Assembly (NCBI RefSeq): GCF_014236855.1
Contig: NZ_CP051261.1
Coordinates: 434,001 to 498,000, forward strand
Length of the DNA: 64,000 bases
Source of the DNA: Xanthomonas sp. SI
Lineage (GTDB): Bacteria; Pseudomonadota; Gammaproteobacteria; Xanthomonadales; Xanthomonadaceae
Reading direction: 5' to 3'
Shown here piece by piece: positions 13,811 through 21,881 of this stretch. Each line of letters opens with the position of its first letter. Positions within the stretch are counted from its first letter, which is position 1. The notes under the pieces are model-generated. The model was not told the origin of the DNA. It saw nothing but the letters and a program-made list of their open reading frames with translations, and made no database searches. A program made the translations under genes and the position numbers.

Positions 13811-14167
13811 AGCGAGCTCAGTGAAGAAGGTGAGCCTGTTGCCGTCTGGATCAGTTACTAAGATTTCGCGAGTTTTCCATGCGGTGTTGTTCGGCGCGCC
13901 AGATTGAACAAGTCCTGCTGCTTGGAACGCCTGATGGCACTCGTCTACATCTGGAACAGCAAAGTAGATGGCGCCACCGACCTGACAGTCGTCTGCGTGC
14001 TCTGTTAGGAAAATGGATTGGTCCCCGCGAGTGAGCTGCGCAAAGACCGGAAGATCTGGCTCGTGCCGATACTCCCAATCGACGGTGAATCCAAGCCCCT
14101 GAACGTAGAACGGGAAACTGGCGGAAGCACTGGTTATCCGAAGGACGGGGGTCACTGTCTGAGTCAC
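13805..14167 (-). CDS. VOC-family, bleomycin-resistance-like protein, copy B
   Basis: The 120-residue product starts at GTG 14167 with AAGGAG upstream, exactly as in copy A at 7182-7544, from which it differs at about nine residues. Most nucleotide differences are scattered. The fold is the same dimeric BRP type. As the second cassette from the integrase end it is likely a more recent insertion than copy A, if insertion at attI has been the rule. Confidence 0.8.
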   Translation of the reverse strand: MTQTVTPVLRITSASASFPFYVQGLGFTVDWEYRHEPDLPVFAQLTRGDQSIFLTEHADDCQVGGAIYFAVPDVDECHQAFQAAGLVQSGAPNNTAWKTREILVTDPDGNRLTFFTELAA

Positions 14168-14184
14168 GATGATCTCTCCTTGCT

Positions 14185-14244
14185 GCCTAACACCTGAGTT
14201 AAGCCGCGCCACGAAGTGGCGTCGGCTTGGATGAATTGTTAGGC
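14185..14244 (-). repeat. attC site
   Basis: It is a 60 bp site with cores GCCTAAC and GTTAGGC, but the base after the outer core is A (AACACC). The stem is AGCCGCGCCACGAAGTGGCG. Confidence 0.95.
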
Positions 14245-14496
14245 CTTAGCCGGCCACTTGGCGGATAGGATCTCGTCTAGCCTTTGGTCATTGAGGCCGA
14301 TTTCACTTCTGTCGGGTCGAGTCCCACGATTCCAATTAACAATCGTGATTGCAGCGGAATCAGGGAAGTCTTCGCACTCTTTTAAAAGAAGGGCAATCAG
14401 CTCAAGGTTTGAATTAACCTTCCCTGCATCGAAAAGCGAACGAAAGGCCATCGAGTGAGAACGGTGTGATGCGATAAGAGATTTTACGTCCATCAT
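14239..14496 (-). CDS. First cassette protein, unknown, 85 residues
   Basis: This is the cassette next to attI. It starts ATG-ATG at 14496/14493 with GGTGAG upstream. The product is soluble with a helical N-terminal half (SHSMAFRSLFDAGKVNSNLELIALLLKECEDFP) and a strand (AAITIVNWNRG). The stop is the attC TAA. No family is recognised. Confidence 0.65.
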   Translation of the reverse strand: MMDVKSLIASHRSHSMAFRSLFDAGKVNSNLELIALLLKECEDFPDSAAITIVNWNRGTRPDRSEIGLNDQRLDEILSAKWPAKA

Positions 14497-14503
14497 GCGC
14501 TCA

Positions 14504-14675
14504 CCGAAGACCTAACTACTATTGGACCGCCTAAAAGCGGTGTTGTACCAAGTATCGACGAACGCCAGAAGTCTGGGAAGGGGGGAATTCCTACTTCGTA
14601 ACAATGACTTGCCGGATGGCAATCGACGGTCTTGGCGTCGATGCTGGTTGCGTTATCCGACGTTTGAGCAGGCGT
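14504..14675. other. attI region between integrase and first cassette
   Basis: The first cassette ends at the core ACCTAAC (14510-14516; GTTAGGT on the minus strand), which is the expected recombination point. The next 160 bp up to the intI start hold no gene and should contain the integrase-binding attI site and the cassette promoter. I cannot assign a promoter with confidence. Confidence 0.6.
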
Positions 14676-15686
14676 ATGAGTTACACCCGTGACGATGCAG
14701 GCGTAACGGAGCGCCTTGCCCCCAAGCTGCTGGATCAGGTCCGTGGTCGGCTGCGGCTTCGCCACTACAGCCTGCGCACCGAGCAGGCGTATGTGGGCTG
14801 GATACGGCGCTTCATTCTGGCCAACGGCAAGCGGCATCCGGTGCAGATGGGGCGGGCAGAGGTCGAGGCGTTTCTGACCGAACTGGCGACGCGGGGCCAG
14901 GTGTTGGCCGGAACGCAGAATCAGGCGCTGGCGGCGCTGCTGTTGCTCTATCGCGACGTTCTGGGCGTGGAGTTGCCCTGGATGGAGAATCTGGTGCGCG
15001 CAAGCGGCCGCGGCGGATTCCGGTGGTGCTCTCGACTGAGGAGGTCGCGCGCTTGCTGACGATGCTGGAGGGGTCCTGTCGGCTGATGGCGGGCTGCTGT
15101 ACGGCAGCGGGATGCGGTTGCTGGAATGCCTGCGGTTGCGGATCAAGGATGTGGACATGGTTCGCGGCGAGATCGTGGTGCGCGACGGCAAAGGCGGCAA
15201 GGATCGGCGGGTGCCGCTACCGCGGAGCCTGCGCGGGGAATTGATGCAGCAACGCGAGCGGGCGCTGCTGCTGCACGCCGCGGATCTCGCCGAGGGGGCA
15301 GGAAGGGTGTTCCTGCCACATGCGCTGGCGCGCAAGTATCCCAATGCCGATGTCGAGGCCGGCTGGCAGTATCTGTTCCCCGCCGCGCGTCGATCGGTGG
15401 ATCCGCGCAGTGGCCGAGTGGGCCGGCATCACGTGTCGGAGGAAACGCTGCAGCGTGTAGTGCAGGCGGCACGGCGCCGTGCAGGCATCGCCAGCCGGCG
15501 ACCTGCCACACCCTGCGGCATTCGTTTGCCACGCACCTGCTGGAAGCCGGCCACGATATCCGCACCGTGCAGGAGCTGCTAGGCCACAAGGATGTGGCCA
15601 CCACGCAGATCTACACGCATGTGCTTGGGCGCGGGGCCTCGGCGGTGCGCAGCCCGCTGGATGGGCTGGGCGTCGGCGGCGAGTGA
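14676..15686 (+). pseudogene. intI: Integron integrase with three frameshifts
   Basis: The translation follows IntI-family tyrosine recombinases throughout: LLDQVRGRLRLRHYSLRTEQAYV at the N-terminus, the GMRLLE box with the first catalytic Arg, the [15 protein letters not shown] box with His and Arg, [16 protein letters not shown] with His and the tyrosine nucleophile, and SPLDGLG at the end. The frame breaks three times: near 15002 (one A missing after GTGCGCGCA), near 15093 (one C missing in GCGGGCTG) and near 15496 (one C missing in CCAGCCGG). Each is explained by a single-base deletion. I chose ATG 14676 because alignment begins there; ATG 14604 would add a tail without similarity. As read, no active integrase is made. 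Confidence 0.9.
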
Positions 15687-15790
15687 CGTGCCGCAAGAGG
15701 CAGCCGAACTGTAGGCGATTGCAGTCACGCGTCGGGACTGATGGCCCGAGGCCACCCAGAGTCCCTCCCACAGTGCAACGCCTGGACACC

Positions 15791-15820
15791 ATGAAGACTG
15801 CGGAAGTCCGCGGTCTTCAT
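15791..15820 (-). terminator. Hairpin after ilvD and intI
   Basis: GAAGACTGCGGA and TCCGCGGTCTTC form a 12 bp stem with one mismatch and a very short loop, in the 143 bp between the convergent ends of intI and ilvD. There is no T-run, so the terminator function is inferred. Confidence 0.4.
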
Positions 15821-15829
15821 GGCAACGCC

Positions 15830-17668
15830 TCAACCGTCCAGCATCGCCTTGTCGCGCACCGCGCCCTTGTCGGCGCTGGTCGCCAGCAGCGCGTACGCCT
15901 TCAGCGCGGTGGTGACCTTGCGTGGGCGTACTTCGACCGGCTTCCAGCCTTGCGCGTCCTGTGCGGCGCGGCGGGCGGCCAGTTCGGCGTCGTCGACCAG
16001 CAGGTTGATGCTGCGGTTGGGGATGTCGATCAGGATCTTGTCGCCGTCGCGGACCAGGCCGATGGCGCCGCCGGCCGCCGCTTCCGGCGAGGCGTGGCCG
16101 ATTGACAGGCCGGAGGTGCCGCCGGAGAAGCGGCCGTCGGTGAGCAGGGCGCATTGCTTGCCCAGGCCCTTGGATTTCAGGTACGAGGTGGGGTACAGCA
16201 TCTCCTGCATGCCGGGGCCGCCCTTGGGGCCTTCGTAGCGGATCACCACCACGTCGCCGGCCTTCACTTCGTCGGCGAGGATGCCCTTGACCGCCGAATC
16301 CTGGCTCTCGAACACCTTGGCGTTGCCTTCGAACACGTGGATCGATTCGTCCACGCCGGCGGTCTTGACCACGCAGCCGTCGAGCGCGATGTTGCCGTAC
16401 AGCACCGCCAGTCCGCCTTCCTGCGAGTAGGCATGGGCGACGTCGCGGATGCAGCCGGCTTCGCGGTCGGCGTCCAGCGTCGGCCAGCGCGTGGCCTGGC
16501 TGAAGGCGATCTGGGTCGGGATGCCGGCCGGGCCGGCCTTGTAGAAGGTGTGCACGGCGTCGGCGTCGGTCTGGGTGATGTCCCATTGCGCGATGGCGTC
16601 GGCGAGGGTGCGGCTGTGCACGGTGGGCTGGTCGGTATGCAGCAGGCCGCCGCGCGCCAGTTCGCCGAGTATGGCGACGATGCCGCCGGCGCGGTGCACG
16701 TCCTCGATGTGGTACTTCTGGATGTTCGGCGCGACCTTGCACAGCTGCGGCACGTGCCGCGACAGGCGGTCGATGTCGCGCAGGGTGAACGGCACTTCGC
16801 CTTCCTGCGCGGCGGCGAGCAGGTGCAGGATGGTGTTGGTGGAGCCGCCCATCGCGATGTCCAGGGTCATCGCGTTCTCGAACGCTTCGAACGTGGCGAT
16901 GCCGCGCGGCAGGGCGGTCGGATCCTCGGCGCCGTACCAGCGGTGGCACAGTTCGACCGCGGTGCGCCCGGCCTTCAGGAACAGTTGCTCGCGGTCGGCA
17001 TGGGTGGCGACCACGGTGCCGTTGCCGGGCAGGGCCAGGCCCAGCGCTTCGGTCAGGCAGTTCATCGAGTTGGCGGTGAACATGCCCGAGCACGAGCCGC
17101 AGGTGGGGCAGGCGCTGCGCTCGAAGGCGGCAACCTTTTCGTCGGAGGCATTGGGATCGGCGGCGATCACCATCGCATCGATCAGGTCCAGGTTGTGGTC
17201 GGCGAGCTTGGTCTTGCCCGCTTCCATCGGCCCGCCGGACACGAACACGGTGGGGATGTTGAGGCGCAGCGCGGCCATCAGCATGCCGGGGGTGATCTTG
17301 TCGCAGTTGGAGATGCACACCAGCGCGTCGGCGCAGTGCGCGTTGACCATGTACTCCACCGAGTCGGCGATGATCTCGCGGCTGGGCAGCGAATACAGCA
17401 TGCCGTCGTGGCCCATGGCGATGCCGTCGTCCACGGCGATGGTGTCGAATTCCTTGGCCACGCCGCCGACGCGCTCGATCTCGCGGGCGACCAGCTGGCC
17501 GAGATCCTTCAGGTGCACGTGGCCGGGCACGAACTGGGTGAAGGAGTTGGCGATGGCGATGATCGGTTTGTGGAAGTCGGCATCCTGCATGCCGGTGGCG
17601 CGCCACAGCGCGCGCGCGCCGGCCATGTTGCGGCCGTGGGTGGAGGTCTTGGAGCGATAGTCGGGCAT
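15830..17668 (-). CDS. ilvD: Dihydroxy-acid dehydratase
   Basis: The 612-residue product catalyses the third common step of valine and isoleucine biosynthesis, dehydrating 2,3-dihydroxy acids with an iron-sulphur cluster and magnesium. The IlvD hallmark sequences are present: [27 protein letters not shown] with the cluster cysteines, and [28 protein letters not shown] near the C-terminus. The length is normal for the family. I chose ATG 17668 (MPDYRSKT) over an upstream ATG at 17794 because conservation begins there. The bases before it are a run of C with no Shine-Dalgarno. It is convergent with intI, the arrangement known for Xanthomonas integrons. Confidence 0.97.
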   Translation of the reverse strand: MPDYRSKTSTHGRNMAGARALWRATGMQDADFHKPIIAIANSFTQFVPGHVHLKDLGQLVAREIERVGGVAKEFDTIAVDDGIAMGHDGMLYSLPSREIIADSVEYMVNAHCADALVCISNCDKITPGMLMAALRLNIPTVFVSGGPMEAGKTKLADHNLDLIDAMVIAADPNASDEKVAAFERSACPTCGSCSGMFTANSMNCLTEALGLALPGNGTVVATHADREQLFLKAGRTAVELCHRWYGAEDPTALPRGIATFEAFENAMTLDIAMGGSTNTILHLLAAAQEGEVPFTLRDIDRLSRHVPQLCKVAPNIQKYHIEDVHRAGGIVAILGELARGGLLHTDQPTVHSRTLADAIAQWDITQTDADAVHTFYKAGPAGIPTQIAFSQATRWPTLDADREAGCIRDVAHAYSQEGGLAVLYGNIALDGCVVKTAGVDESIHVFEGNAKVFESQDSAVKGILADEVKAGDVVVIRYEGPKGGPGMQEMLYPTSYLKSKGLGKQCALLTDGRFSGGTSGLSIGHASPEAAAGGAIGLVRDGDKILIDIPNRSINLLVDDAELAARRAAQDAQGWKPVEVRPRKVTTALKAYALLATSADKGAVRDKAMLDG

Positions 17669-17739
17669 GGGGGGGGTCGTGCGGTCGGAAGGCGGGCGGA
17701 GTGCTGGCGAAGCGGGCGGCCCCGGCGAGGCCCGCAAAG

Positions 17740-17755
17740 GGTTGCATTCGCAACC
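17740..17755. promoter_or_regulatory. Inverted repeat upstream of ilvD
   Basis: GGTTGC-ATTC-GCAACC is a perfect 6-4-6 palindrome about 72 bp before the ilvD start and about 175 bp before ygiB, between divergent genes. It may be an operator for either; no regulator can be named. Confidence 0.35.
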
Positions 17756-17930
17756 TTTTCGCGCGCCGTACAGGGCCATTGGCCACGTTATCACGCGACC
17801 TGCGCCGCTGCCCTTGCCGGCGATGAACCGGTGCGATGCGCATGGCGCCTGGCAGGCGCCACGGTGCCGGCGATTTCCGTCCCTGGCCGGAACCAGGCAT
17901 CATCTGGGTCTGTGGTCCGGGAGGGAACCG

Positions 17931-18479
17931 ATGAAGCGATCCAAGAAGGCCGCACTGTTGCTGATGGGCAGTGCGCCGCTGCTGTTCACGGCCTGCGCGC
18001 CCGAAGCCAAGCACCAGGAGGGGCTGTACACCTCGGTGGAAGCCTGCGCGGCGCAGACCCACGACATCACCACCTGCCGCGAGGCGTTCAAGCAGGCGCA
18101 GCAGCAGTCGGCCGAGCAGGGGCCCAAGTACGCCAACCGCGAGCAGTGCGCGCAGGAGTATTCGGCCGAGCGCTGCGTGGAGCAGCGCGACAGCCACGGG
18201 CATTCGTTCATCGGCCCGCTGATGACCGGTTTCTTCCTGTCGCAGATGCTCAACGGCAATCGCATGGCCGGCTTCAATGCCGCGCCGGCGTTCCAGGACC
18301 GGCGGAGCCAGTGGCAGCGGCCCGCTGCCGCCGGGGCCGGCGCCACCACCGCCACCACCACCAGCCTGCGCGGCAACCAGACCATGACCCATATCGGCGC
18401 CACGCCGAACCGTGCGGTCACGGTGAGCCGTGGCGGCTTCGGCAGCTCCAGCGGCGCGCGCGGCAGCTTCGGCGGCTGA
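17931..18479 (+). CDS. ygiB: DUF1190 lipoprotein-like protein (YgiB family)
   Basis: The product has 182 residues. ATG 17931 follows GGGAGGGAACCG. The N-terminal signal ends near FTAC, a possible lipobox. The family pattern is clear: LYTSVEACA, ITTCREAFKQAQ, GPKYANREQCAQEY, then a Gly/Met hydrophobic patch (IGPLMTGFFLSQMLNG) and a C-terminal RGGFGSSSGARGSFGG tail. It lies 41 bp upstream of the YgiC gene, as in E. coli, where the pair sits with tolC. The function is unknown; an envelope role is likely. Confidence 0.85.
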   Translation: MKRSKKAALLLMGSAPLLFTACAPEAKHQEGLYTSVEACAAQTHDITTCREAFKQAQQQSAEQGPKYANREQCAQEYSAERCVEQRDSHGHSFIGPLMTGFFLSQMLNGNRMAGFNAAPAFQDRRSQWQRPAAAGAGATTATTTSLRGNQTMTHIGATPNRAVTVSRGGFGSSSGARGSFGG

Positions 18480-18520
18480 TTGCCGCACCTCTTTACGCCG
18501 CATCCAACCAAGGCAAGTAC

Positions 18521-19702
18521 ATGCAACGCATCGCGATCGTCGAACGCGGCGACTGGCGCGCGCAGGCCGCCGAGTGCGGCTTCCGTTTCCATACCATCGG
18601 CGGTGAACGCTACTGGGACGAACGCGCGTACTACGCGTTCACCTTGCGCCAGATCGAACGCGATCTTGAGGATCCCAGCGCCGAGCTGCACCAGATGGCG
18701 ATGGGGCTGGTGGACGAGATCGTCGCCAGCGAGGAGTTGATGCAGCGCCTGGCGATTCCGCCGGCGTTCCGCGACTGGATCGCCGAGAGCTGGCGGCGCC
18801 GCGATCCGCACTTGTACGGGCGCCTGGACCTGGCCTACGACGGCACCGGCCCGGCCAAGCTGTACGAACTGAACTACGACACGCCGACCTCGCTGTTCGA
18901 GTCGTCGTTCTTCCAGTGGCAGTGGCTGGAAGACCAGCGTGCGCAGGGCCGTCTGGCGCAAGACGCCGACCAGTTCAACTCGATCCACGAGACGCTGGTG
19001 GAGCGCTTCGCCGAACTGGCGGCGCAGTTGCCGCCGCCGCTGTACTTCGCCGCGGTGCGCGAGTCGGAAGAGGACCAGGGCACGGTCGCCTATCTGCGCG
19101 ATTGCGCGGCGCAGGCCGGGCTGTTCGGCGAGGCGATCGCGATCGAGGACATCGGCTTGTCCGAGGACGGGCGCTATACCGATCTGAACGACGTGGTGAT
19201 CGGCGCCATGTTCAAGCTGTATCCGTTGGAAGACCTGTTCGCCGAGCGCTTCGGCCAGGCCCTGCCGGGATCGGGCCTGCGCCTGCTGGAGCCGCCGTGG
19301 AAGGCGGTGCTGAGCAACAAGGGCATCCTGCCGCTGCTGTGGTCGCGCCATCGCGGCCATCCCAACCTGCTGCCGGCCGCGTTCGACGACGGCGCCGCGC
19401 TGCCGCCGGGTTGGGTGCGCAAGCCGCTGCATTCGCGCGAAGGCGCCAATATCGCCTTGCACCTGGCCGACGGGCGCATGCTGGAGAGCGACGGCCCGTA
19501 CCAGGGGCCGTGCATCGTGCAGCAGGCGCATCCGTTACCGGCATTCGATGGCCGCTATCCGATGGTCGGCAGCTGGATCGTCGGCGATACCGCGTGCGGC
19601 ATCGGCATCCGCGAGGACGACGGCCCGATCACCCGCGACAGTGCGCGCTTCGTGCCGCATGCGATCGTCGAAGCGGGGCAGCCGGGCGTGCTGTATGCCT
19701 GA
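18521..19702 (+). CDS. ygiC: Glutathionylspermidine synthase family protein (YgiC)
   Basis: The product has 393 residues, full length for the family. AAGGCAAGTAC precedes ATG 18521. It matches the C-terminal synthetase domain of glutathionylspermidine synthases, an ATP-grasp fold that ligates a carboxylate to an amine: YWDERAYYAFTL, GPAKLYELNYDTPTSLFE, LLEPPWKAVLSNKGILPLLW and WVRKPLHSREGANI are the ATP-binding and catalytic segments. It lacks the amidase half of E. coli Gss, and the true substrate of YgiC proteins is not settled. It is co-transcribed with ygiB. Confidence 0.88.
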   Translation: MQRIAIVERGDWRAQAAECGFRFHTIGGERYWDERAYYAFTLRQIERDLEDPSAELHQMAMGLVDEIVASEELMQRLAIPPAFRDWIAESWRRRDPHLYGRLDLAYDGTGPAKLYELNYDTPTSLFESSFFQWQWLEDQRAQGRLAQDADQFNSIHETLVERFAELAAQLPPPLYFAAVRESEEDQGTVAYLRDCAAQAGLFGEAIAIEDIGLSEDGRYTDLNDVVIGAMFKLYPLEDLFAERFGQALPGSGLRLLEPPWKAVLSNKGILPLLWSRHRGHPNLLPAAFDDGAALPPGWVRKPLHSREGANIALHLADGRMLESDGPYQGPCIVQQAHPLPAFDGRYPMVGSWIVGDTACGIGIREDDGPITRDSARFVPHAIVEAGQPGVLYA

Positions 19703-19839
19703 GCCGGCGTGAGGCCGCTTGTCGGCTAGTGCCGAATGATCCAGGCGTGGCGATGGCGATTGTGTGCCGTTGCCGCCGCCGTGCAGGAGCCGGTCACGCT
19801 GGTTTACTGTAGCGGTCCCATCCACGCAGGTGTCACGCC

Positions 19840-20028
19840 ATGGATCGCAATTCGATCGCGCAACGATTGCAGCATTTGAAGGACGAGCGCCGCGCGGGCG
19901 ATGCGCAGCTGCAACAGCTGGATACGCGCAGGAATGATCTGCAGCAGACGCTGACGCGGATCGATGGCGCGATTCAGGTGCTGGAGGAGCTTCTGGGCGA
20001 TCAGCAGGAGCCGCCGGCTTCGGCGTAG
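19840..20028 (+). CDS. Small coiled-coil protein, unknown
   Basis: The product has 62 residues, nearly all predicted coiled coil (IAQRLQHLKDERRAGDAQLQQLDTRRNDLQQTLTRIDGAIQVLEELLG) with heptad-like spacing, then a short Pro-rich tail. CAGGTGTCACGCC precedes ATG 19840, a weak ribosome binding site. It is independent of ygiC, 137 bp upstream. The family is not recognised. Confidence 0.6.
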   Translation: MDRNSIAQRLQHLKDERRAGDAQLQQLDTRRNDLQQTLTRIDGAIQVLEELLGDQQEPPASA

Positions 20029-20201
20029 AGGTCTTCGGCGCGGTCGCGCCGTGAGTGGTGCCGATCTCGCCCGGCGAAGCCTGCGGCGCTGTTTGCATGC
20101 GTGCGACGGCAGCGGGTTTCGGGGTGAACGCGGTCGCGATGCGCGGATCGCATCGCACCGTGTCCATCGCTGCGCTGAATGCAGCGTCCAGACAACAGAA
20201 A

Positions 20202-20225
20202 CCGGCGGGCATCGCTGCCCGCCGG
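20202..20225 (-). terminator. Rho-independent terminator for the PstS-like gene
   Basis: CCGGCGGGCA-TCGC-TGCCCGCCGG is a perfect 10 bp stem with a tetraloop. On the minus strand it is followed by TTTCTGTTGTCT. It lies about 30 bp after the stop of the gene at 20254-21561. Confidence 0.8.
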
Positions 20226-20253
20226 TCGCATGACTGACGCTAAGCGCTAGCGT

Positions 20254-21561
20254 TTACTGCACGCAGGTGTTGACGGTGTTCTGCGCCGAGGCGGTGACGC
20301 CGCCCAGGTAGGCGAAGCCCTGCGGCAAGGCCGGGCGGGTGCTGGTGTTGTAGAAGATGTTGAACAGGTCCTTGACCGCCTGCACGTGCGCGGCGCTGCC
20401 GTTGCCGCTGGTGAAGCCGGCCAGGTAGGTGATCGCCGCGATCGGGTAGGTGTTGGTGATGGCGGCGGTCGGATTGACCAGGCGCACGCAGTTCTTCACC
20501 GCGGTGGTGCCGCTGCCCGGCACGGCGTTGACGGTGGAGCCGTCGAGCACGCGACCCGTCAGCAGCGCAGCGGCGGCCAGGGTGACCGGAACCTGATTGC
20601 CGCTGGAATCCCTGCCGAAGTTCTGCGGGTCGAAGCCGGCCACGGTGACGTACTTGGCCGACTGCAGCAGCACTTCGCCGATGTCGGCATAGCCCAGCGC
20701 GTTGCTGTTGGTGACGCGTACCGAGGTCACCACGCCGTTGTTGCCGCTGGCGCCGATCGCGCGCGAGCCGTACACGCCGCTGGTGCCGCCCGGCAGGGCC
20801 GAGTTGAAGGTCTGGTTCGGGCTGAACACGAAGCCCGACGGCACGTTGGCGGTGCCGTTGCAGGTGCGCGCCAGGTAGCTGGTGAAGGCGAAGGTGGTGC
20901 CGCTGCCGTCGGTGCGGTAGACGATCTTGATCGGACCGGTGGTGCCGCTGCCGGACACGCTGCTCCAGTCGCTGACCAGGCCCGAGTAGACCTGGCAGAC
21001 CTGGGCGGCGCTCAGGTTGAAGCTGGCGGTCGGGGTGCTCTGCGGCAACGCGATGGCGCCGGCCAGGGTCGGGACCTGGACGATACCCACTTTGCTGGCG
21101 GCATTGCCGCCACCCAGGAACGCGTTGTAGTCGGCGGTGCTGTACGGCGCGTCGGTGCCGATGAAGTCCGGTGCGGCAGCGGCGCCGCTGAGGCCCAGCG
21201 GCGAAACGCTGAAGTCCTGGCAGGCCTGGTTGGCGGCGGTGCTGCCGGTCACCGTGTTCTTGCCGAAGCCGCTGCCGGTCTGGCAATACGACACCTTGTT
21301 GGTGCTGTTGGTGCTGTAGGTCAGGAACACCGAACCGGTGCCCAGGGTCGCGGTGGTGAAGCCGCTACCGGCGGTGTTGCCGGCATTGGTCGACAGGCGC
21401 GCGTTCGGGGTCACGCCGGTATAGGTGTTGCCGACATACGGCTGCGCCGGGAAGGTGGCGCCGCCGCCGTAGAGGTTCTCGGCCGCCATGGCCGAACCGG
21501 TGGACAGGGTCGCGATCGCAATGGCGATCGCGCTGAGACGGGGGAAATTAAGATTAAGCAC
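20254..21561 (-). CDS. Exported PstS-like phosphate-binding protein
   Basis: The product has 435 residues. The start is GTG 21561, fixed by AAGGAGAGAGGCAA; an in-frame ATG at 21648 has no such site. The signal peptide ends SAMA, and the mature protein begins AENLYGGGATFPAQPY, the PstS/DING-type N-terminus. Later parts fit a two-lobed binding protein: SPLGLSGAAAAPDFIGTDAPYS, IKIVYRTDGSGTTFAFTSYL and ITYLAGF. Six cysteines may form disulphides. It does not sit with pstCAB genes but beside the secretion operon, as phosphate-regulated PstS-like proteins do at the P. aeruginosa pdt locus (from memory). Binding of phosphate is likely but not shown. Confidence 0.8.
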   Translation of the reverse strand: MLNLNFPRLSAIAIAIATLSTGSAMAAENLYGGGATFPAQPYVGNTYTGVTPNARLSTNAGNTAGSGFTTATLGTGSVFLTYSTNSTNKVSYCQTGSGFGKNTVTGSTAANQACQDFSVSPLGLSGAAAAPDFIGTDAPYSTADYNAFLGGGNAASKVGIVQVPTLAGAIALPQSTPTASFNLSAAQVCQVYSGLVSDWSSVSGSGTTGPIKIVYRTDGSGTTFAFTSYLARTCNGTANVPSGFVFSPNQTFNSALPGGTSGVYGSRAIGASGNNGVVTSVRVTNSNALGYADIGEVLLQSAKYVTVAGFDPQNFGRDSSGNQVPVTLAAAALLTGRVLDGSTVNAVPGSGTTAVKNCVRLVNPTAAITNTYPIAAITYLAGFTSGNGSAAHVQAVKDLFNIFYNTSTRPALPQGFAYLGGVTASAQNTVNTCVQ

Positions 21562-21881
21562 TTGCCTCTCTCCTTGGTGAGAAAACGACGGAATGGATCC
21601 GGGGGAATTCTTTACCTGTAGCGTGCTGGCGCCATGGACTGGCGCCAAGAAAGGTTGCGCTCGGCAGATGATAATGCGGCGACATTCGTCGGAATGTTTC
21701 TTTACCTGTGATGCGCAGTCTGAAATGGCCTGATTTTCATGGAGATGAAATAATGAATTGATCGGAAACTAACGATTAACTCGATTATTTTAAGAGGCGC
21801 GAATTGGCGTCTACAAAATGCCCCATTTTCTGCTTGCCGCGGCGACGCCAGAACGCCGCCGCGGCCCGTGTCGCGGCACTG
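21562..21881 (-). promoter_or_regulatory. Region between the PstS-like gene and the giant exoprotein gene
   Basis: It is AT-rich for this genome. Two exact 12 bp direct repeats TTCTTTACCTGT lie at 21608-21619 and 21698-21709, 90 bp apart. The perfect inverted repeat ACATTC-GTCG-GAATGT lies at 21682-21697. No gene is seen. It should carry the promoter of the PstS-like gene and the end of the secretion operon transcript. Confidence 0.5.

Noticed and set aside
225..14244. CRISPR array
   Set aside because: The roughly 60 bp repeats are palindromic attC sites with GTTRRRY cores, the spacers are genes of variable size and there are no cas genes.
14493..15344. Long minus-strand open frame across attI and intI
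   Set aside because: It is a composition-driven shadow of the high-GC integrase gene, rich in Arg, Ser and Pro with no family pattern.
16154..19702. Very long plus-strand open frame opposite ilvD
   Set aside because: Only its end, from 18521, is a real gene (ygiC). The rest is antisense to ilvD with Gly/His/Val/Arg-rich shadow composition.
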